From assembly GCF_004803635.1 (NCBI RefSeq), contig NZ_SSWX01000008.1, positions 119,744-183,743 on the forward strand: 64,000 nucleotides of DNA, in the 5' to 3' direction. The position numbers were made by a program, and so were the translations under genes. Positions within the stretch are counted from its first letter, which is position 1; each line of letters begins with the position of its first letter. This document shows positions 19,160 through 31,735 of this stretch, piece by piece. The notes below the pieces were generated by a model. That model was not told the origin of the DNA. It made no database searches and saw only the letters and a list, made by a program, of their open reading frames with translations. The DNA comes from Lampropedia aestuarii (GTDB lineage: Bacteria > Pseudomonadota > Gammaproteobacteria > Burkholderiales > Burkholderiaceae_C).

Positions 19160-19492
19160 GGAAGTAAATGGGGTGGGGTTAAAAAAAGCCGTACAACCTG
19201 GAACAAGCCTCTGTCAGAGAAGAAAATCATACAGGGGTTCGGGTTGTGCGAACAATGCACAATGGGTACGGCAAGGCATGCACACCAGGCAATAAGAAGC
19301 CAGTGTAGCGCGGGCGCTGTGGAGTCAGAGCACAAGCCCAATGACCTCAAAGCAATCGATGGCAAGTGCGTCTGCGCAAGTTCCAACGCAATACCACCTC
19401 TCGCCAGCCCTGCCTGTCGGCCTCGTGGCCTCTGAGAACGTGTTGACGATCTCCGTGCTGCGTGCATGAGCACGCAGCACAACCCAAACCAC
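19160..19492. other. Leader/intergenic stretch between leuS and lptE with a repeat end
   Basis: I see no gene here. Bases 19435-19455 read AGAACGTGTTGACGATCTC, a solo end of the MITE-like repeat family, with a palindrome (CGTGCTGCGTGCATGAGCACG) right after it. Normally leuS and lptE lie close together, so this gap may be an insertion scar. Confidence 0.5.
19435..19455 (+). repeat. Solo end of the MITE-like repeat
   Basis: AGAACGTGTTGACGATCTC matches the left terminus of the element at 14079 at all but a few positions. No internal sequence or second end is recognisable nearby. Confidence 0.5.
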
Positions 19493-22192
19493 TTACACGA
19501 CGATGTTCACGAGCTTCTTGGGCACCACAATGATTTTCTTGGGTGCAGCGCCATTGGCTTGCTTGATAAAGGCTTCCGTTGCAAGTGCTGCCGCTTCAAT
19601 CGCTGCCTTGTCGGCACTGGCGGCAACGATGATAGAGCCGCGCAGCTTGCCGTTGATTTGCAGCATGTACTCCAGCTCGTCCTGCTCTAGTGCCTTGGCA
19701 TCCACTTGGGGCCATGCCGCATCTAACAGATCGCCAAAGCCTTTGGCGTACCCCAGCTCTTGCCACAACGCATGGGTCAGGTGGGGCGTGGCGGGATACA
19801 TCACGCGCAGCAAAATGCCAAAGCACTCGGCCAGCGCCAACTGGTCTTGAGCAGTTTCAGGCTTGAAGGCCTCGAGCGCATTGAGCATCTTCATCGCACC
19901 AGACACGACCGTGTTGAACTGCAGGCGCTGGTAATCAAAATCGACTTGCTTGAGCACGCTGTGCATTTCCAGGCGCAAGGCTTTGGCATTTTTGCCGAAC
20001 TCGCCCTCTGGCGCAGCCGTGGCACTCAGCTGGGCAATGGCTGCTGCTGCCGGTGTTTGCGCCAGATTGGCGCCAAAATTCCACACGCGGCGCAAAAAGC
20101 GGTAGCTGCCTTCGACGGCCGAATCATTCCACTCCAGTGTCAGCTCCGGTGGTGCGGTGAACATGGTGTAGAGACGGGCTGTGTCTGCACCGTAGCGCTC
20201 AATCAGGTCTTGCGGATCAACGCCGTTGTTCTTGGACTTGGACATCGTGCCCACGCCCTCGTAGTCAATCGCCGTGCCCACTGGCAGCAAGCCGTCGGCG
20301 CTGTCAACAGCCACTTTGAGTTTAGCACCGGTGATTTTGCCGCCCTCATCAAAAGTGTTGTCCACATCTTTGGGCCAGAAGTATTCCTTACCACCATTGG
20401 CAGTGCGGCGGCTGTAGACGTGGTTGAGCACCATGCCCTGTGTCAGCAGCTTGGTAAAGGGCTCGTCAAACTTGACCAGACCCAGATCGCGCATCACCTT
20501 GGTCCAAAAGCGCGCATACAGCAAGTGCAAGATCGCGTGCTCGACGCCGCCAATGTACTGCTCCATCGGCATCCAGTAATCGGCGCCTACATCGACCATT
20601 TTCTCGGTATTGGTCGGGTCGCAATAGCGCATGAAGTACCAGGATGAATCGACAAAGGTGTCCATCGTGTCGGTTTCACGGCGGGCGGGCTTGCCGCAGC
20701 ACGGGCAGACTACACCGGCGTGGAACACTTCACTCTTGACCAGCGGATTGCCTGATCCATCGGGGACCAGGTCCTCTGGCAAGACCACAGGCAGGTCTTT
20801 TTCTGGCACGGGTTGCGCACCGCAGTCCTCGCAGTGGATGATAGGAATTGGCGTGCCCCAGTAACGCTGGCGCGAGACGCCCCAGTCGCGCAAACGCCAG
20901 GTGGTTTTCTTCTCGCCCAGGCCTTTGCCTTCCAGCAAAGAAGCCACTTTTTCCAGTGCGTCTTTGTATGACAAGCCATCGAGCACGTCCGAGTTGACGC
21001 ACACGCCTTTTTGCTTGTCGCCATACCATTCTTGCCAGGCCTCGGCGCTAAAGTGCTCGCCCTCAACCTGAACAACTTGCTTGAGCGCAATGCCGTATTT
21101 GTTGGCAAAGGCAAAGTCACGCTCGTCATGCGCAGGCACGCCCATCACGGCGCCATCGCCATAGCTCATCAGCACATAGTTGCCGACCCAGACTGGCACT
21201 TGCTCGCCAGTCAGTGGGTGGGTGACGAACAAACCGGTCGGCAGGCCTTCTTTTTCTTTGGTGGCCAGCTCCGCCTCGGTATTGCCGCCTTTTTTGCATT
21301 CTTCGATGAAAGCGGCCAACTGCGGATTGCCAGCCGCTGCGTGGGCCGCCAATGGGTGCTCGGGCGCTACGGCGCAGAAGGTCACACCAAAAATCGTGTC
21401 AGGGCGGGTTGTGAACACATACATCCGGCCGTCTTGGATCAACTGGCCATCGGCGCCTTGAATGTCGTGCGTGAACGCAAAGCGCACGCCGCTGGATTTG
21501 CCAATCCAGTTTTCTTGCATCAGCCGCACTTTGTCGGGCCAGCCGGTCAATGTCGCCTTGTCATTGCCGATTTGCACATGGTCCAGCAGCTCTTGGGCGT
21601 AATCGGTGATCTTCAGGTAATAGCCTGGAATCTCGCGTTTTTCGACCAAGGCACCGGTGCGCCAGCCGCGCCCGTCAATCACTTGCTCATTGGCCAGCAC
21701 GGTTTGGTCAACCGGGTCCCAATTGACCACCTGGGTCTTGCGGTAGGCAATGCCTTTTTCCAGCATTTTCAAAAACAGCCACTGGTTCCAGCGGTAGTAC
21801 TCAGGCTGGCAGGTCGCTATTTCGCGGCTCCAGTCAATCGCCAAGCCCATCGCCTGCATTTGCTGTTTCATGTAGGAGATGTTGTCGTAAGTCCACTTGG
21901 CAGGTGGCACCTTGTTTTTCAGCGCAGCGTTTTCAGCAGGCAGGCCAAACGCATCCCAGCCCATCGGCATCAACACGTTTTTGCCCTGCATGCGCAGGCT
22001 GCGCGTGATCATGTCATTGATCGTGTAGTTGCGCACATGGCCCATGTGCAGTTTGCCGCTGGGGTATGGCAGCATCGAGCAGGCGTAGTACTTGTCTTTG
22101 CCCGCGTCTTCGGTGACGCGGTAGGCGTCGGCAGCAATCCAGTGGGCGTGTGCGGTTTTCTCAACTGCGTGGTGGTCGTATTTGTCTTGCAT
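19493..22192 (-). CDS. leuS: Leucyl-tRNA synthetase
   Basis: The protein (899 aa from the ATG at 22190-22192) is a class I aminoacyl-tRNA synthetase that charges tRNA-Leu with leucine using ATP. The HIGH-type motif is [10 protein letters not shown] (about residues 47-56). The second signature reads [12 protein letters not shown] (about 646), with Thr in place of the first Lys of KMSKS. The editing domain (CP1) occupies the middle and zinc-type cysteines [10 protein letters not shown] are present. The longer open frame upstream to 22291 is not needed: the product from 22192 starts [18 protein letters not shown] as in relatives. lptE follows downstream on the same strand. Confidence 0.97.
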   Translation of the reverse strand: MQDKYDHHAVEKTAHAHWIAADAYRVTEDAGKDKYYACSMLPYPSGKLHMGHVRNYTINDMITRSLRMQGKNVLMPMGWDAFGLPAENAALKNKVPPAKWTYDNISYMKQQMQAMGLAIDWSREIATCQPEYYRWNQWLFLKMLEKGIAYRKTQVVNWDPVDQTVLANEQVIDGRGWRTGALVEKREIPGYYLKITDYAQELLDHVQIGNDKATLTGWPDKVRLMQENWIGKSSGVRFAFTHDIQGADGQLIQDGRMYVFTTRPDTIFGVTFCAVAPEHPLAAHAAAGNPQLAAFIEECKKGGNTEAELATKEKEGLPTGLFVTHPLTGEQVPVWVGNYVLMSYGDGAVMGVPAHDERDFAFANKYGIALKQVVQVEGEHFSAEAWQEWYGDKQKGVCVNSDVLDGLSYKDALEKVASLLEGKGLGEKKTTWRLRDWGVSRQRYWGTPIPIIHCEDCGAQPVPEKDLPVVLPEDLVPDGSGNPLVKSEVFHAGVVCPCCGKPARRETDTMDTFVDSSWYFMRYCDPTNTEKMVDVGADYWMPMEQYIGGVEHAILHLLYARFWTKVMRDLGLVKFDEPFTKLLTQGMVLNHVYSRRTANGGKEYFWPKDVDNTFDEGGKITGAKLKVAVDSADGLLPVGTAIDYEGVGTMSKSKNNGVDPQDLIERYGADTARLYTMFTAPPELTLEWNDSAVEGSYRFLRRVWNFGANLAQTPAAAAIAQLSATAAPEGEFGKNAKALRLEMHSVLKQVDFDYQRLQFNTVVSGAMKMLNALEAFKPETAQDQLALAECFGILLRVMYPATPHLTHALWQELGYAKGFGDLLDAAWPQVDAKALEQDELEYMLQINGKLRGSIIVAASADKAAIEAAALATEAFIKQANGAAPKKIIVVPKKLVNIVV

Positions 22193-22306
22193 GGCAGAAA
22201 TAGAATGGGTGCGCCTGCCAGAGAAGGCGGCAGTCACGCACCGAATGGGGTATTTTAGGTCGATAGGGCAGATACAGGCTGGCGGCAGCACAGCCTGCTG
22301 CTGCGT

Positions 22307-23689
22307 TTAAAACGGCAACTTGGGCATGCCCCCGCCACCCAGCAAGGCCTTGGCGCCGCCGAGTTTCTTCATCATTTTCATCATGCCGCCGCCCTTCATT
22401 TTTTTCATCATGTCCTGCATTTGCTCAAACTCTTTGAGCAAGCGATTGACATCCTGAACCTGCACACCGGCACCAGTGGCAATGCGCTTTTTGCGCTGGG
22501 CTTTGATCAACGCAGGGTATTTGCGCTCTTTGGCGGTCATGCTGCAAATGATGCCTTCTTTGCGGCGCACGTCCTTCTCGACGCGGTTCATGTCAACCTG
22601 ACCGGCTTTTTGTGCCAATTCGCCAGGCAATTTCTCCATCAGAGACGACAGCCCACCCATTTGCTTCATTTGCTGCAATTGCATCAGGAAGTCATTGAGG
22701 TCAAAACCATCACCGCTTTTGACCTTCTGGGCGAGCTTTTGCGCCGCTTGCATGTCGACACCGGCCGAGACCTGCTCCACCAGCGCCACAATATCGCCCA
22801 TGCCCAAAATACGGCCTGCATGGCGTTCTGCATCGAATATCTCTATGCCATCGATCTTTTCGCTGACACCAGCGAATTTGATCGGCGCGCCAGTGATTTG
22901 CTTGACCGACAGCGCAGCCCCGCCGCGCGAGTCACCATCGAGCTTGGTCAGCACAATGCCGCTCAAAGGCAAGGCTTCCTTAAAGGCTTTGGCGGTGTTG
23001 ATCGCGTCCTGGCCTTGCATCGCATCCACGACAAACAAGGTTTCTGCCGGTTTCAAGAAGGCGTGCAGGCTTTGGATCTCCTGCATCAACACCTCATCAA
23101 TCGCCAAGCGACCGGCTGTATCAACAATCAGCACATCAAAGTAGTGCTTTTTGGCGTAATCGAGGGCAGCGCGGGCAATGTCCAGCGGCTTTTGGTCTGG
23201 CGTGCTGGGAAACCATTCTGCGCCCGCTTGCGCGGTGACGGTTTTGAGCTGCTCAATCGCCGCAGGCCGGTACACGTCGCCCGAGACCGTCAGCACTTTT
23301 TTCTTCAAGCGCTCTTTGAGCAGTTTGGCTATTTTGGCGCTGGTGGTGGTTTTACCAGCACCTTGCAGACCCGCCATCAAAATCACCGCTGGTGGCTGAA
23401 CGTTCAGATTCAGCTCGGCCTGTCCCTCACCCATGGTCGCTGCCAGCTCTTTGCTGACAATGCCCACCAAGGCCTGACCAGGCTTGAGCGAACCAACCAC
23501 GTCCTGGCCCAACGCTTTTTCCTTGACGCGGGCAATGAAGTCTCGCACCACGGGCAGCGCCACATCGGCCTCTAGTAGGGCCATACGCACTTCACGCAGC
23601 ATGTCCTGGACGTTGGACTCGGTGATGCGGGCCTGGCCTCGCATTTCCTTGACTAGGCGCGAGAGTTTGTCGCTTAAGGCGGATGCCAT
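22307..23689 (-). CDS. ffh: Signal recognition particle protein Ffh (SRP54)
   Basis: The 460-aa GTPase begins MASALSDKLSRLVKEMRGQA (N domain). It carries the G1 loop GLQGAGKTTTSAK (about residue 105), the DTAGRLAIDE G3 region and TKLDGDSRGGAAL (G4). It ends with a Met-rich M domain (MKKMKGGGMMKMMKKLGG) that binds signal peptides and 4.5S RNA. It targets ribosome-nascent chains to FtsY and the Sec translocon. The frame extends upstream to 23761 but the start at 23689 matches the family N-terminus. It is divergent from ypjD, a conserved pairing. Confidence 0.97.
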   Translation of the reverse strand: MASALSDKLSRLVKEMRGQARITESNVQDMLREVRMALLEADVALPVVRDFIARVKEKALGQDVVGSLKPGQALVGIVSKELAATMGEGQAELNLNVQPPAVILMAGLQGAGKTTTSAKIAKLLKERLKKKVLTVSGDVYRPAAIEQLKTVTAQAGAEWFPSTPDQKPLDIARAALDYAKKHYFDVLIVDTAGRLAIDEVLMQEIQSLHAFLKPAETLFVVDAMQGQDAINTAKAFKEALPLSGIVLTKLDGDSRGGAALSVKQITGAPIKFAGVSEKIDGIEIFDAERHAGRILGMGDIVALVEQVSAGVDMQAAQKLAQKVKSGDGFDLNDFLMQLQQMKQMGGLSSLMEKLPGELAQKAGQVDMNRVEKDVRRKEGIICSMTAKERKYPALIKAQRKKRIATGAGVQVQDVNRLLKEFEQMQDMMKKMKGGGMMKMMKKLGGAKALLGGGGMPKLPF

Positions 23690-23956
23690 GGGGTTTCTCC
23701 GTTCGAAATATCCGATGCGGCCGGCCTCAATAGGCCTTGGCTCGCATCTGGTTGTCGTCAATTCAAGTCAGTGGGCAGCTTGGCGCTCACCTCGGATGTG
23801 GCCTGAGACTGCGCTCAGACCGCCAATGAGAGCGGTGCAGAACATCTGTCAGCAAACACGCGATTGCGCCGATTATTTCACTGTTATCCACAGCACAGCG
23901 CATGTCTGGCGATCCTGCCATGCCAGAACAGGGCCGGGAGCCAGTACACTGCATGC

Positions 23957-24748
23957 ATGATTGTACCTAGTGCATTTGATCCACCGATGCTGTTGGCCAT
24001 CGCGGCTGCGCTGCTTTACGGCGTGGCGGCGTTTTTGCACACCCATCCCTCGCCCCACCCACCACGCCTGGCACTGCTGCTGGCGTGGTTGCTGCACATG
24101 TCGGCCATTGTCAGCGCCCTGGTGGTCGATGGCGCGCGATTTGGTTTTGGCCCGGCCTTGTCAGTGACCACTTGGCTGATGATCTCCGTCTACGGCATTG
24201 AATACCATATTTTGCCGCGCCTGCAGCCGCATTGGCCACTGGCGTTGATAGCCGCCGCCGCTGTCATCGGCGCTGTCTACCCTGGCCAGCCACTGGCAAC
24301 CAATGCCGGCCCCTTGCTGGCGATTCATCTGGCCTTGGCAATTGCATGTTACGGTTTATTTGCTATGGCCGTGCTGCATGGCTGGTTGATGCAAAGGGCT
24401 GAGAAACAGATGCGCAATGCGTCGGCCTTGCAAGTCGATGGTTTGCCGCTGTTGTCTCTCGAACGTCTGACCTTTCGCTTTGCGGCTGCCGGCTTTGTAC
24501 TGCTGACGGCAACCTTGGTCGCTGGCTTGTTCTTTGGCGAGGAGTTGTACGGCCGCGCTTGGACCTGGAGCCATAAAGAAGTGTTTTCGGTGCTGGCTTG
24601 GCTGACGTTTTCCGGCCTGCTGCTGGCGCGCTGGCAGCAAGGGCTTAGGGGGCGCAAGGCGGTACGGATTCTCAACATCGGTGCCATTTTCCTGCTGCTG
24701 GCTTATGTCGGCTCGCGTTTTGTCATGGAAGTGGTGCTGCGCACATGA
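23957..24748 (+). CDS. ypjD: Cytochrome c assembly-type membrane protein, YpjD-like
   Basis: The product from the ATG at 23957 is about 263 aa with roughly eight hydrophobic helices, ending LLLAYVGSRFVMEVVL. It contains the CcsA/HemX-like arrangement, including a TWSHKEVFSVLAWLTF segment with a conserved histidine near the C-terminus. Relatives beside ffh are called YpjD; a role in cytochrome c or haem handling is inferred from the family and not shown. It starts a three-gene operon: its stop overlaps the next start by 4 bases. Confidence 0.85.
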   Translation: MIVPSAFDPPMLLAIAAALLYGVAAFLHTHPSPHPPRLALLLAWLLHMSAIVSALVVDGARFGFGPALSVTTWLMISVYGIEYHILPRLQPHWPLALIAAAAVIGAVYPGQPLATNAGPLLAIHLALAIACYGLFAMAVLHGWLMQRAEKQMRNASALQVDGLPLLSLERLTFRFAAAGFVLLTATLVAGLFFGEELYGRAWTWSHKEVFSVLAWLTFSGLLLARWQQGLRGRKAVRILNIGAIFLLLAYVGSRFVMEVVLRT

Positions 24749-24984
24749 GCAAGATCTTACTCACAGCCTTTGTGATTGCTGCCGCCATCAGCATCTGGTC
24801 CATGCTGCGCAAAGCCAACAAGCCGCCGACCCCGAAAAAAGGCCAGTCTGCGCCCCCTCGTCTGCGGCGGATGGTCCGCTGCACGGTGTGCGGCGCGCAA
24901 GTCGACGAACAGCTCACACTCAATCATGGCCGGGGCCCTGCATGTCTTGAGCACAGCCAACAGTCCCACAAGGCCAAACCATGA
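24745..24984 (+). CDS. PP0621-family small protein with membrane helix and CxxC motif
   Basis: The 79-aa protein has an N-terminal membrane helix (ILLTAFVIAAAISIWSML), a basic linker, and the motif MVRCTVCGAQVDEQLTLNHG followed by ACLEH, a small zinc-finger-like tail typical of the PP0621 family. It overlaps ypjD and pilS by 4 bases on each side, so it is translationally coupled to both. Function is unknown; the fixed position between ypjD and pilS is a common betaproteobacterial arrangement. Confidence 0.85.
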   Translation: MSKILLTAFVIAAAISIWSMLRKANKPPTPKKGQSAPPRLRRMVRCTVCGAQVDEQLTLNHGRGPACLEHSQQSHKAKP

Positions 24985-26702
24985 AGGCCCGGCTTTCGCA
25001 ACTATGGGGGCTAAAAACCACGCGCGCAGCCGCTCTAGGGCCATTTCAGCGCTTATGGCGGGGCTTCTTGACCGGTCGGGTCATGCTGTCGTTTGCGATT
25101 CTTTTTTTATTGTTGATCGAGCGTTTCATCAGCAATAGCGTCAGTGAGCGCGCGCTGTGGCTGACCGCCGCTTATTTTTTCTTGGCAGTCGCAGCCAGAC
25201 TGGTACTAGGCCCGCAAGAGCCCAAGCGCGCCCCAGCCATCCATTGGATTTTCACGCTGGGCATCGATATGCTGGTGTGCGGTTTGTTGATGCAATGGCA
25301 TACCTCCGCCGACATCAGCCTGATCCCCTTGTTGGGATTGCCCGTACTGATGGCTGCAGCGCTGGGTAATTTTACGGTGCTGATAGGCACGGTGCTTGGC
25401 GCTTTTGGAACGCTGGCCTGGGTCACCTTGTGGCCGCACGGGATGAATGTCAATCCGCAGCAGGTGCTGCAATCGGTGCTCGCTGGCATGGGTTTTTTGG
25501 TGCTGGGTTTGCTGGTGCACCAAATGGCCTTGCGCTTGTCCGGCGAGGAACAAGAAGGCAAGAAAAGCCGCGCCGCCGCCATCATTCAAAGCCAGGTCAA
25601 CGCCTTGGTGATCAGCAAGCTCAGCGACGGGGTTCTGGTACTGGACCAGGAAATGCTGGTGCATTCGGCCAACCCTGCCGCGCTGGACATCCTGGGGCTT
25701 GATGCGCGCAGCAGCCTGCCTTTTTCACTGGACAGCAATCCGATTTGGCAGCCCCTGTTGGTGATGGCCAAGATCACCCTCAGGCGCGGCCTGCCGCAGA
25801 CTGCTGATTTGGCCCTGCTGCCACAAGGCGGCAGCCCAATGGGCGTGCATGTACGCTCCTGGTTGACCAATGCCGAGGCCGGACTGGCACTCGATCGTGG
25901 CAAGGGCCATTGCGTGATGTTTTTGCAAGACTTGCGCCAAGTCGAAGCCCAGATCCGCACCGAAAAACTGGCCTCAATGGGGCGCATGTCAGCAGCCGTC
26001 GCGCATGAAATCCGCAATCCACTGACTGCCATTATTCAAGCCAATGCCTTGCTGGCCGAGGACCTGACTGACCCACAGGCACAGCGGCTGACCGACATGG
26101 TCAAACACAATGCCGACCGACTGCGCCGCATTGCAGAGGACATCCTCGATGTCGCCCGGGTTCAGCGCCAAGCACAGGACAACGCGCTGGTCGAGACACT
26201 GCCGCTGGACGAATGGAGCGCCGAATGCGTGCACGACTGGCAGCAGCAAGACCGCAGCCTGCGGGTGCTCAAGCTGCAGTTGCAGGCCCAGGGGATACAG
26301 GTAGGCTTTGACCGCGACCATTTGCGCCGCATACTGGTGAACCTGCTGGACAATGCAATGCGCTACAAGGGCCCGCATACCGACTCATTGCAGATCACAA
26401 CGCGCAGCGGCAGCAACGGCCAGGCTTCTTTGACCGTTTGGAGCGATGGCGCACCGCTGGAGCGCTCGGTCGAGCAGCACTTGTTTGAGCCGTTTTTTTC
26501 GTCCGAGAGCCGCTCGTCTGGCTTGGGGCTGTTTCTGTGCCGTGAGCTGTGCGAGCGCCACGGTGCCGTGATTGGCTACCAACGCGCTGAAATGCAAACA
26601 GCCAGAGGCCGTGTCAGTGGCAATGCGTTCACCGTTTTGTTCAAACGCCCAGTCAAAGACCGCAGCTCCCAGCTCGGCCAAGCCAATGCACTCGTGGTTT
26701 AA
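24981..26702 (+). CDS. pilS: Sensor histidine kinase PilS-like
   Basis: The 573-aa protein has about six N-terminal transmembrane helices, a PAS-like linker, then a HisKA domain with AVAHEIRNPLTAI (phosphorylated His about 342), the N-box RRILVNLLDNAMRY and the ATP-lid segment SSGLGLFLCRELCERHG. PilS normally senses PilA in the membrane and phosphorylates PilR to control sigma-54-dependent pilin transcription. It is the last gene of the ypjD operon. The expected pilR does not follow; a convergent cassette of secreted proteins starts 88 bases later. Type IV pilus assembly genes occur separately at 51.7-55.6 kb. Confidence 0.85.
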   Translation: MKARLSQLWGLKTTRAAALGPFQRLWRGFLTGRVMLSFAILFLLLIERFISNSVSERALWLTAAYFFLAVAARLVLGPQEPKRAPAIHWIFTLGIDMLVCGLLMQWHTSADISLIPLLGLPVLMAAALGNFTVLIGTVLGAFGTLAWVTLWPHGMNVNPQQVLQSVLAGMGFLVLGLLVHQMALRLSGEEQEGKKSRAAAIIQSQVNALVISKLSDGVLVLDQEMLVHSANPAALDILGLDARSSLPFSLDSNPIWQPLLVMAKITLRRGLPQTADLALLPQGGSPMGVHVRSWLTNAEAGLALDRGKGHCVMFLQDLRQVEAQIRTEKLASMGRMSAAVAHEIRNPLTAIIQANALLAEDLTDPQAQRLTDMVKHNADRLRRIAEDILDVARVQRQAQDNALVETLPLDEWSAECVHDWQQQDRSLRVLKLQLQAQGIQVGFDRDHLRRILVNLLDNAMRYKGPHTDSLQITTRSGSNGQASLTVWSDGAPLERSVEQHLFEPFFSSESRSSGLGLFLCRELCERHGAVIGYQRAEMQTARGRVSGNAFTVLFKRPVKDRSSQLGQANALVV

Positions 26703-26790
26703 ATCTGAGTGACAAGCATAGAATGCACTTGCAACACAACCATCATTCAACAGCTTGACTCCGACGCATCACAGTGACATCGATTTGACT

Positions 26791-27423
26791 TTACGGCCGA
26801 GAAGGGTAAATTCCGTTCGTCACGATACACCACGTCATCACCAAGTAAGGATCACGGATAGAGAACGGCTGTTGACTTCCCACAACGCTAGCTGTAGATG
26901 TTGTTGCTATCCCCCCAAGCTCCGTATCGGCTTGATCCGCTGCGATATAGCCTCCTGCATTCATGGTTTGTGCAGGAACGCGGTCAGGAGCGGGAGTGCT
27001 ATGTGTCGCAGCCTTGGTACTGGCTGCTGCAGTCGCCAAAGAGTTGATCTGGTGGGTATGCGAAGGCAAATTGCTGTGCGTGAGTGAGGCATGCTCACTC
27101 CCGCCGTATTCGCCAACATAGTAACTACTAGATGCCCCTTGACCCGCGCCAATAGGGCTGCGGCCGCGCAAATCCGGCAACTTAAAGGTATGTTGCCCAT
27201 CACCTCCAAATTGCGTGCCTAGAAGGGAATATAACGCGCTATTTGACGCAACACTGAGGGCTGCGCCATTGGCAGGCACAGACCCGCTTGGGCAAAAGTT
27301 CGATCCCATCAAAAACAATTGCCCCAAATACATCTCTGCCTGCGCCATAGCCTGACCACCAAAGAGCAGACCCAAGGAGCCAAAAGTGGCTAAAGCGGTT
27401 TTACGCACAGTGTGGAATTTCAT
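26791..27423 (-). CDS. Secreted phage tail-collar-domain (microcystin-dependent-protein-like) protein
   Basis: Starting at the ATG at 27421-27423, the 210-aa protein opens with a signal peptide (KTALATFGSLGLLFGGQAMA). It then has a tail-collar domain: YLGQLFLMGSNFCPSGSVPA, FGGDGQHTFKLPDLRGRSPI and TLTHSNLPSHTHQ-like segments, the last with the His-rich SHTH motif. Tail-collar domains come from phage tail fibres, but bacterial secreted versions are widespread (MdpB type). It is the last of three minus-strand genes for secreted proteins, 25 bases after the collagen-like gene. A surface adhesion or filament role is inferred only. Confidence 0.85.
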   Translation of the reverse strand: MKFHTVRKTALATFGSLGLLFGGQAMAQAEMYLGQLFLMGSNFCPSGSVPANGAALSVASNSALYSLLGTQFGGDGQHTFKLPDLRGRSPIGAGQGASSSYYVGEYGGSEHASLTHSNLPSHTHQINSLATAAASTKAATHSTPAPDRVPAQTMNAGGYIAADQADTELGGIATTSTASVVGSQQPFSIRDPYLVMTWCIVTNGIYPSRP

Positions 27424-27448
27424 ACTGGATTCCTTCAAACAGATCGCT

Positions 27449-28171
27449 TTACAGCGCAGTGATAAAACAGACGCTTTGAATGGCTTCGCCTTCGGCTTGG
27501 GCCAGCCAACCAATCGTGACTTCAAAGCCTTGCTCGGTGGGATTGCTCACCAAAGCGGCCAGACTGCGGCCATTGTTGGAGCGTGCATCGACGACGCCGC
27601 TGTAATCGCCACTGGGCATCGCCACGGCAAAACGGATCGCGTATTGTTTCTCGTTGGTATTGGCCGTGACGTCGAAGCCACTCCCTGTAGTGCGCTGGCC
27701 CGTTGCATTAAAGCAGCCATGGCGCATGGCCGAGACACCTTGCACTGATGCGCCTGGAATCCCCTGGGGACCTGTCTCTCCTTGGGGTCCTTGCAGGCCT
27801 TGCTCGCCTTGAATGCCCCTCTCCCCTTGCAAGCCCTGCTCGCCTTGAGCGCCTCGCTCTCCAGGCTCGCCCTTATCACCTTGCGGCCCCGCTGGCCCTG
27901 TCTCTCCAGGCACAGCCAAGCTGTCAATGCTGCATTTCTGCAAGATGCCAGCTGTGTCTTGGCAAACAATGCTGTCTGCCTGGCCCGCTGACGGAAGATG
28001 GGGCATCTGCACCTGCGACTCCGGCGTGATCCGAATCGCGGTCTCGCCATTGGCCGACTTCAGGCTGATGCCGCCATTGGGGGGCGGTGTCAGTGTCATG
28101 TCGGCCGCAATAGCGCTCATGCTGCATGCAGCAGCCAACGTTGTGACCACCCACAGTACGGAGGTTTTCAT
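27449..28171 (-). CDS. Secreted collagen-like repeat protein
   Basis: The product is 240 aa from the ATG at 28171, preceded by an AGGA ribosome site. It has a signal peptide ([19 protein letters not shown]), a short globular region, then a run of Gly-X-Y triplets such as [19 protein letters not shown] (about residues 89-145), which should form a collagen-type triple helix. A C-terminal globular head of about 90 residues follows. Many triplets contain Gln and Glu, typical of bacterial collagens. The gene sits between a CTERM-like protein and a tail-collar protein; trimerisation is plausible because tail-collar proteins are also trimeric. Confidence 0.9.
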   Translation of the reverse strand: MKTSVLWVVTTLAAACSMSAIAADMTLTPPPNGGISLKSANGETAIRITPESQVQMPHLPSAGQADSIVCQDTAGILQKCSIDSLAVPGETGPAGPQGDKGEPGERGAQGEQGLQGERGIQGEQGLQGPQGETGPQGIPGASVQGVSAMRHGCFNATGQRTTGSGFDVTANTNEKQYAIRFAVAMPSGDYSGVVDARSNNGRSLAALVSNPTEQGFEVTIGWLAQAEGEAIQSVCFITAL

Positions 28172-28208
28172 GGTTCGTCCTATCAATAAATGCTGTTGCC
28201 GCTGTGTG

Positions 28209-28766
28209 TCAGACTGTTTGAGCTGGTTGGCCGTTGCGCGTAGAGCGTTGGCGCAAGCAGGCCCAGAGACCGAGAATGAAGCTCAAGGCCAGCAGCGGTC
28301 CGCCTGCAAGCCCTGGTACCGGCGTGACGCTTGTGGCTGCAGGGGGGGTGATAACGATAGGGCCTGGTGGGCCGACAATCGGATTGCCTGGGCCGCCATC
28401 GACACGCGTTATATGCCCTCCGCCATCGTTGATGACTTCGCCTTGGTTGGTGTATTGCTGCGATAGCTCAATGTCGCCACCGGAAATATCCAACTGCCCA
28501 CCAGGAGCAATGATCAGGTTGCGGATGCCGGTAATGCGCCCGCCAGGCCCGAGCACCAGTACCCCTTCAACGACCAAGTCGGTCCCCATCATGTCCACTG
28601 TGCCCCCTGCCAAATCGAAACTCGATCCTGGCGGTGAGCTGATGAAAGCCCAGGCAGACGATAGAGGCAGACACAAGACCAACAACAACAAACGCAACGC
28701 ATAACGCACGCGCAGGGTCGATAAATTCGGTAAAGCGCGATGAAAAATGCGCAACAGTGCTTGCAT
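28209..28766 (-). CDS. Secreted beta-rich protein with CTERM-like C-terminal anchor
   Basis: The 185-aa protein has a signal peptide ([17 protein letters not shown]). A Gly-rich region with repeats of the type [19 protein letters not shown], suggestive of a small beta-solenoid, follows. A C-terminal tripartite tail consists of PVPGLAGGP, a hydrophobic helix [14 protein letters not shown] and basic RQRSTR. That tail resembles PEP/IPTL-CTERM sorting signals, which are processed by exosortase-type proteases. It is the first gene of the three-gene secreted cassette, 37 bases before the collagen-like gene. Function is unknown. Confidence 0.7.
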   Translation of the reverse strand: MQALLRIFHRALPNLSTLRVRYALRLLLLVLCLPLSSAWAFISSPPGSSFDLAGGTVDMMGTDLVVEGVLVLGPGGRITGIRNLIIAPGGQLDISGGDIELSQQYTNQGEVINDGGGHITRVDGGPGNPIVGPPGPIVITPPAATSVTPVPGLAGGPLLALSFILGLWACLRQRSTRNGQPAQTV

Positions 28767-28992
28767 AGCAGCCTTCTAAAATGTCAATAAACACCAACAA
28801 GCATAATTATTAACAACATGATGCATTGTGTATATCCCTGAAACTAGGTAATTTCAAGTGCCGATGCAAGTTCAAAAATACCAACACAGCGGCATCTGTT
28901 GTGCCATTTGCCACATCGGACAGCAGGGCAGCTGGCCTAATGTCGGCTGACTCCAGCTGCATCACGTAAAGATAGCCAAGGCGCGCACGCAT

Positions 28993-29025
28993 AAAAAAAC
29001 GGGCGATGCCATCGCATCACCCGTT
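28993..29025 (-). terminator. Rho-independent terminator downstream of clpB
   Basis: On the minus strand ACGGGTGATGC pairs with GCATCGCCCGT (28999-29009 with 29014-29024) and is followed by a run of seven T. It lies about 60 bases past the clpB stop codon. Confidence 0.85.
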
Positions 29026-29038
29026 GCCTCGCTGACTT

Positions 29039-29060
29039 AGAACGTGTTTACGCTCTTAGA
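29039..29060 (+). repeat. Solo end of the MITE-like repeat
   Basis: AGAACGTGTTTACGCTC matches the left terminus of the element at 14079 in its first 13 bases. It sits between the clpB stop and its terminator. No partner end is seen. Confidence 0.5.
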
Positions 29061-29084
29061 GGCTCTTAGCTCACCAGACAGTGT

Positions 29085-31676
<2,592 letters not shown>

Positions 31677-31705
31677 GGATGTAAATCCTCCTATAACTGA
31701 AAACA

Positions 31706-31735
31706 AAAATAGGGTCAGACTCGACTTGATTCAAG
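31706..31735 (-). promoter_or_regulatory. Sigma-32 (RpoH)-like promoter of clpB
   Basis: On the minus strand the sequence reads CTTGAA, 15 bases, then CCCTATT. This agrees well with the heat-shock consensus CTTGAAA/CCCCATNT and its spacing. It lies about 30-60 bases upstream of the clpB start codon. Confidence 0.7.
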
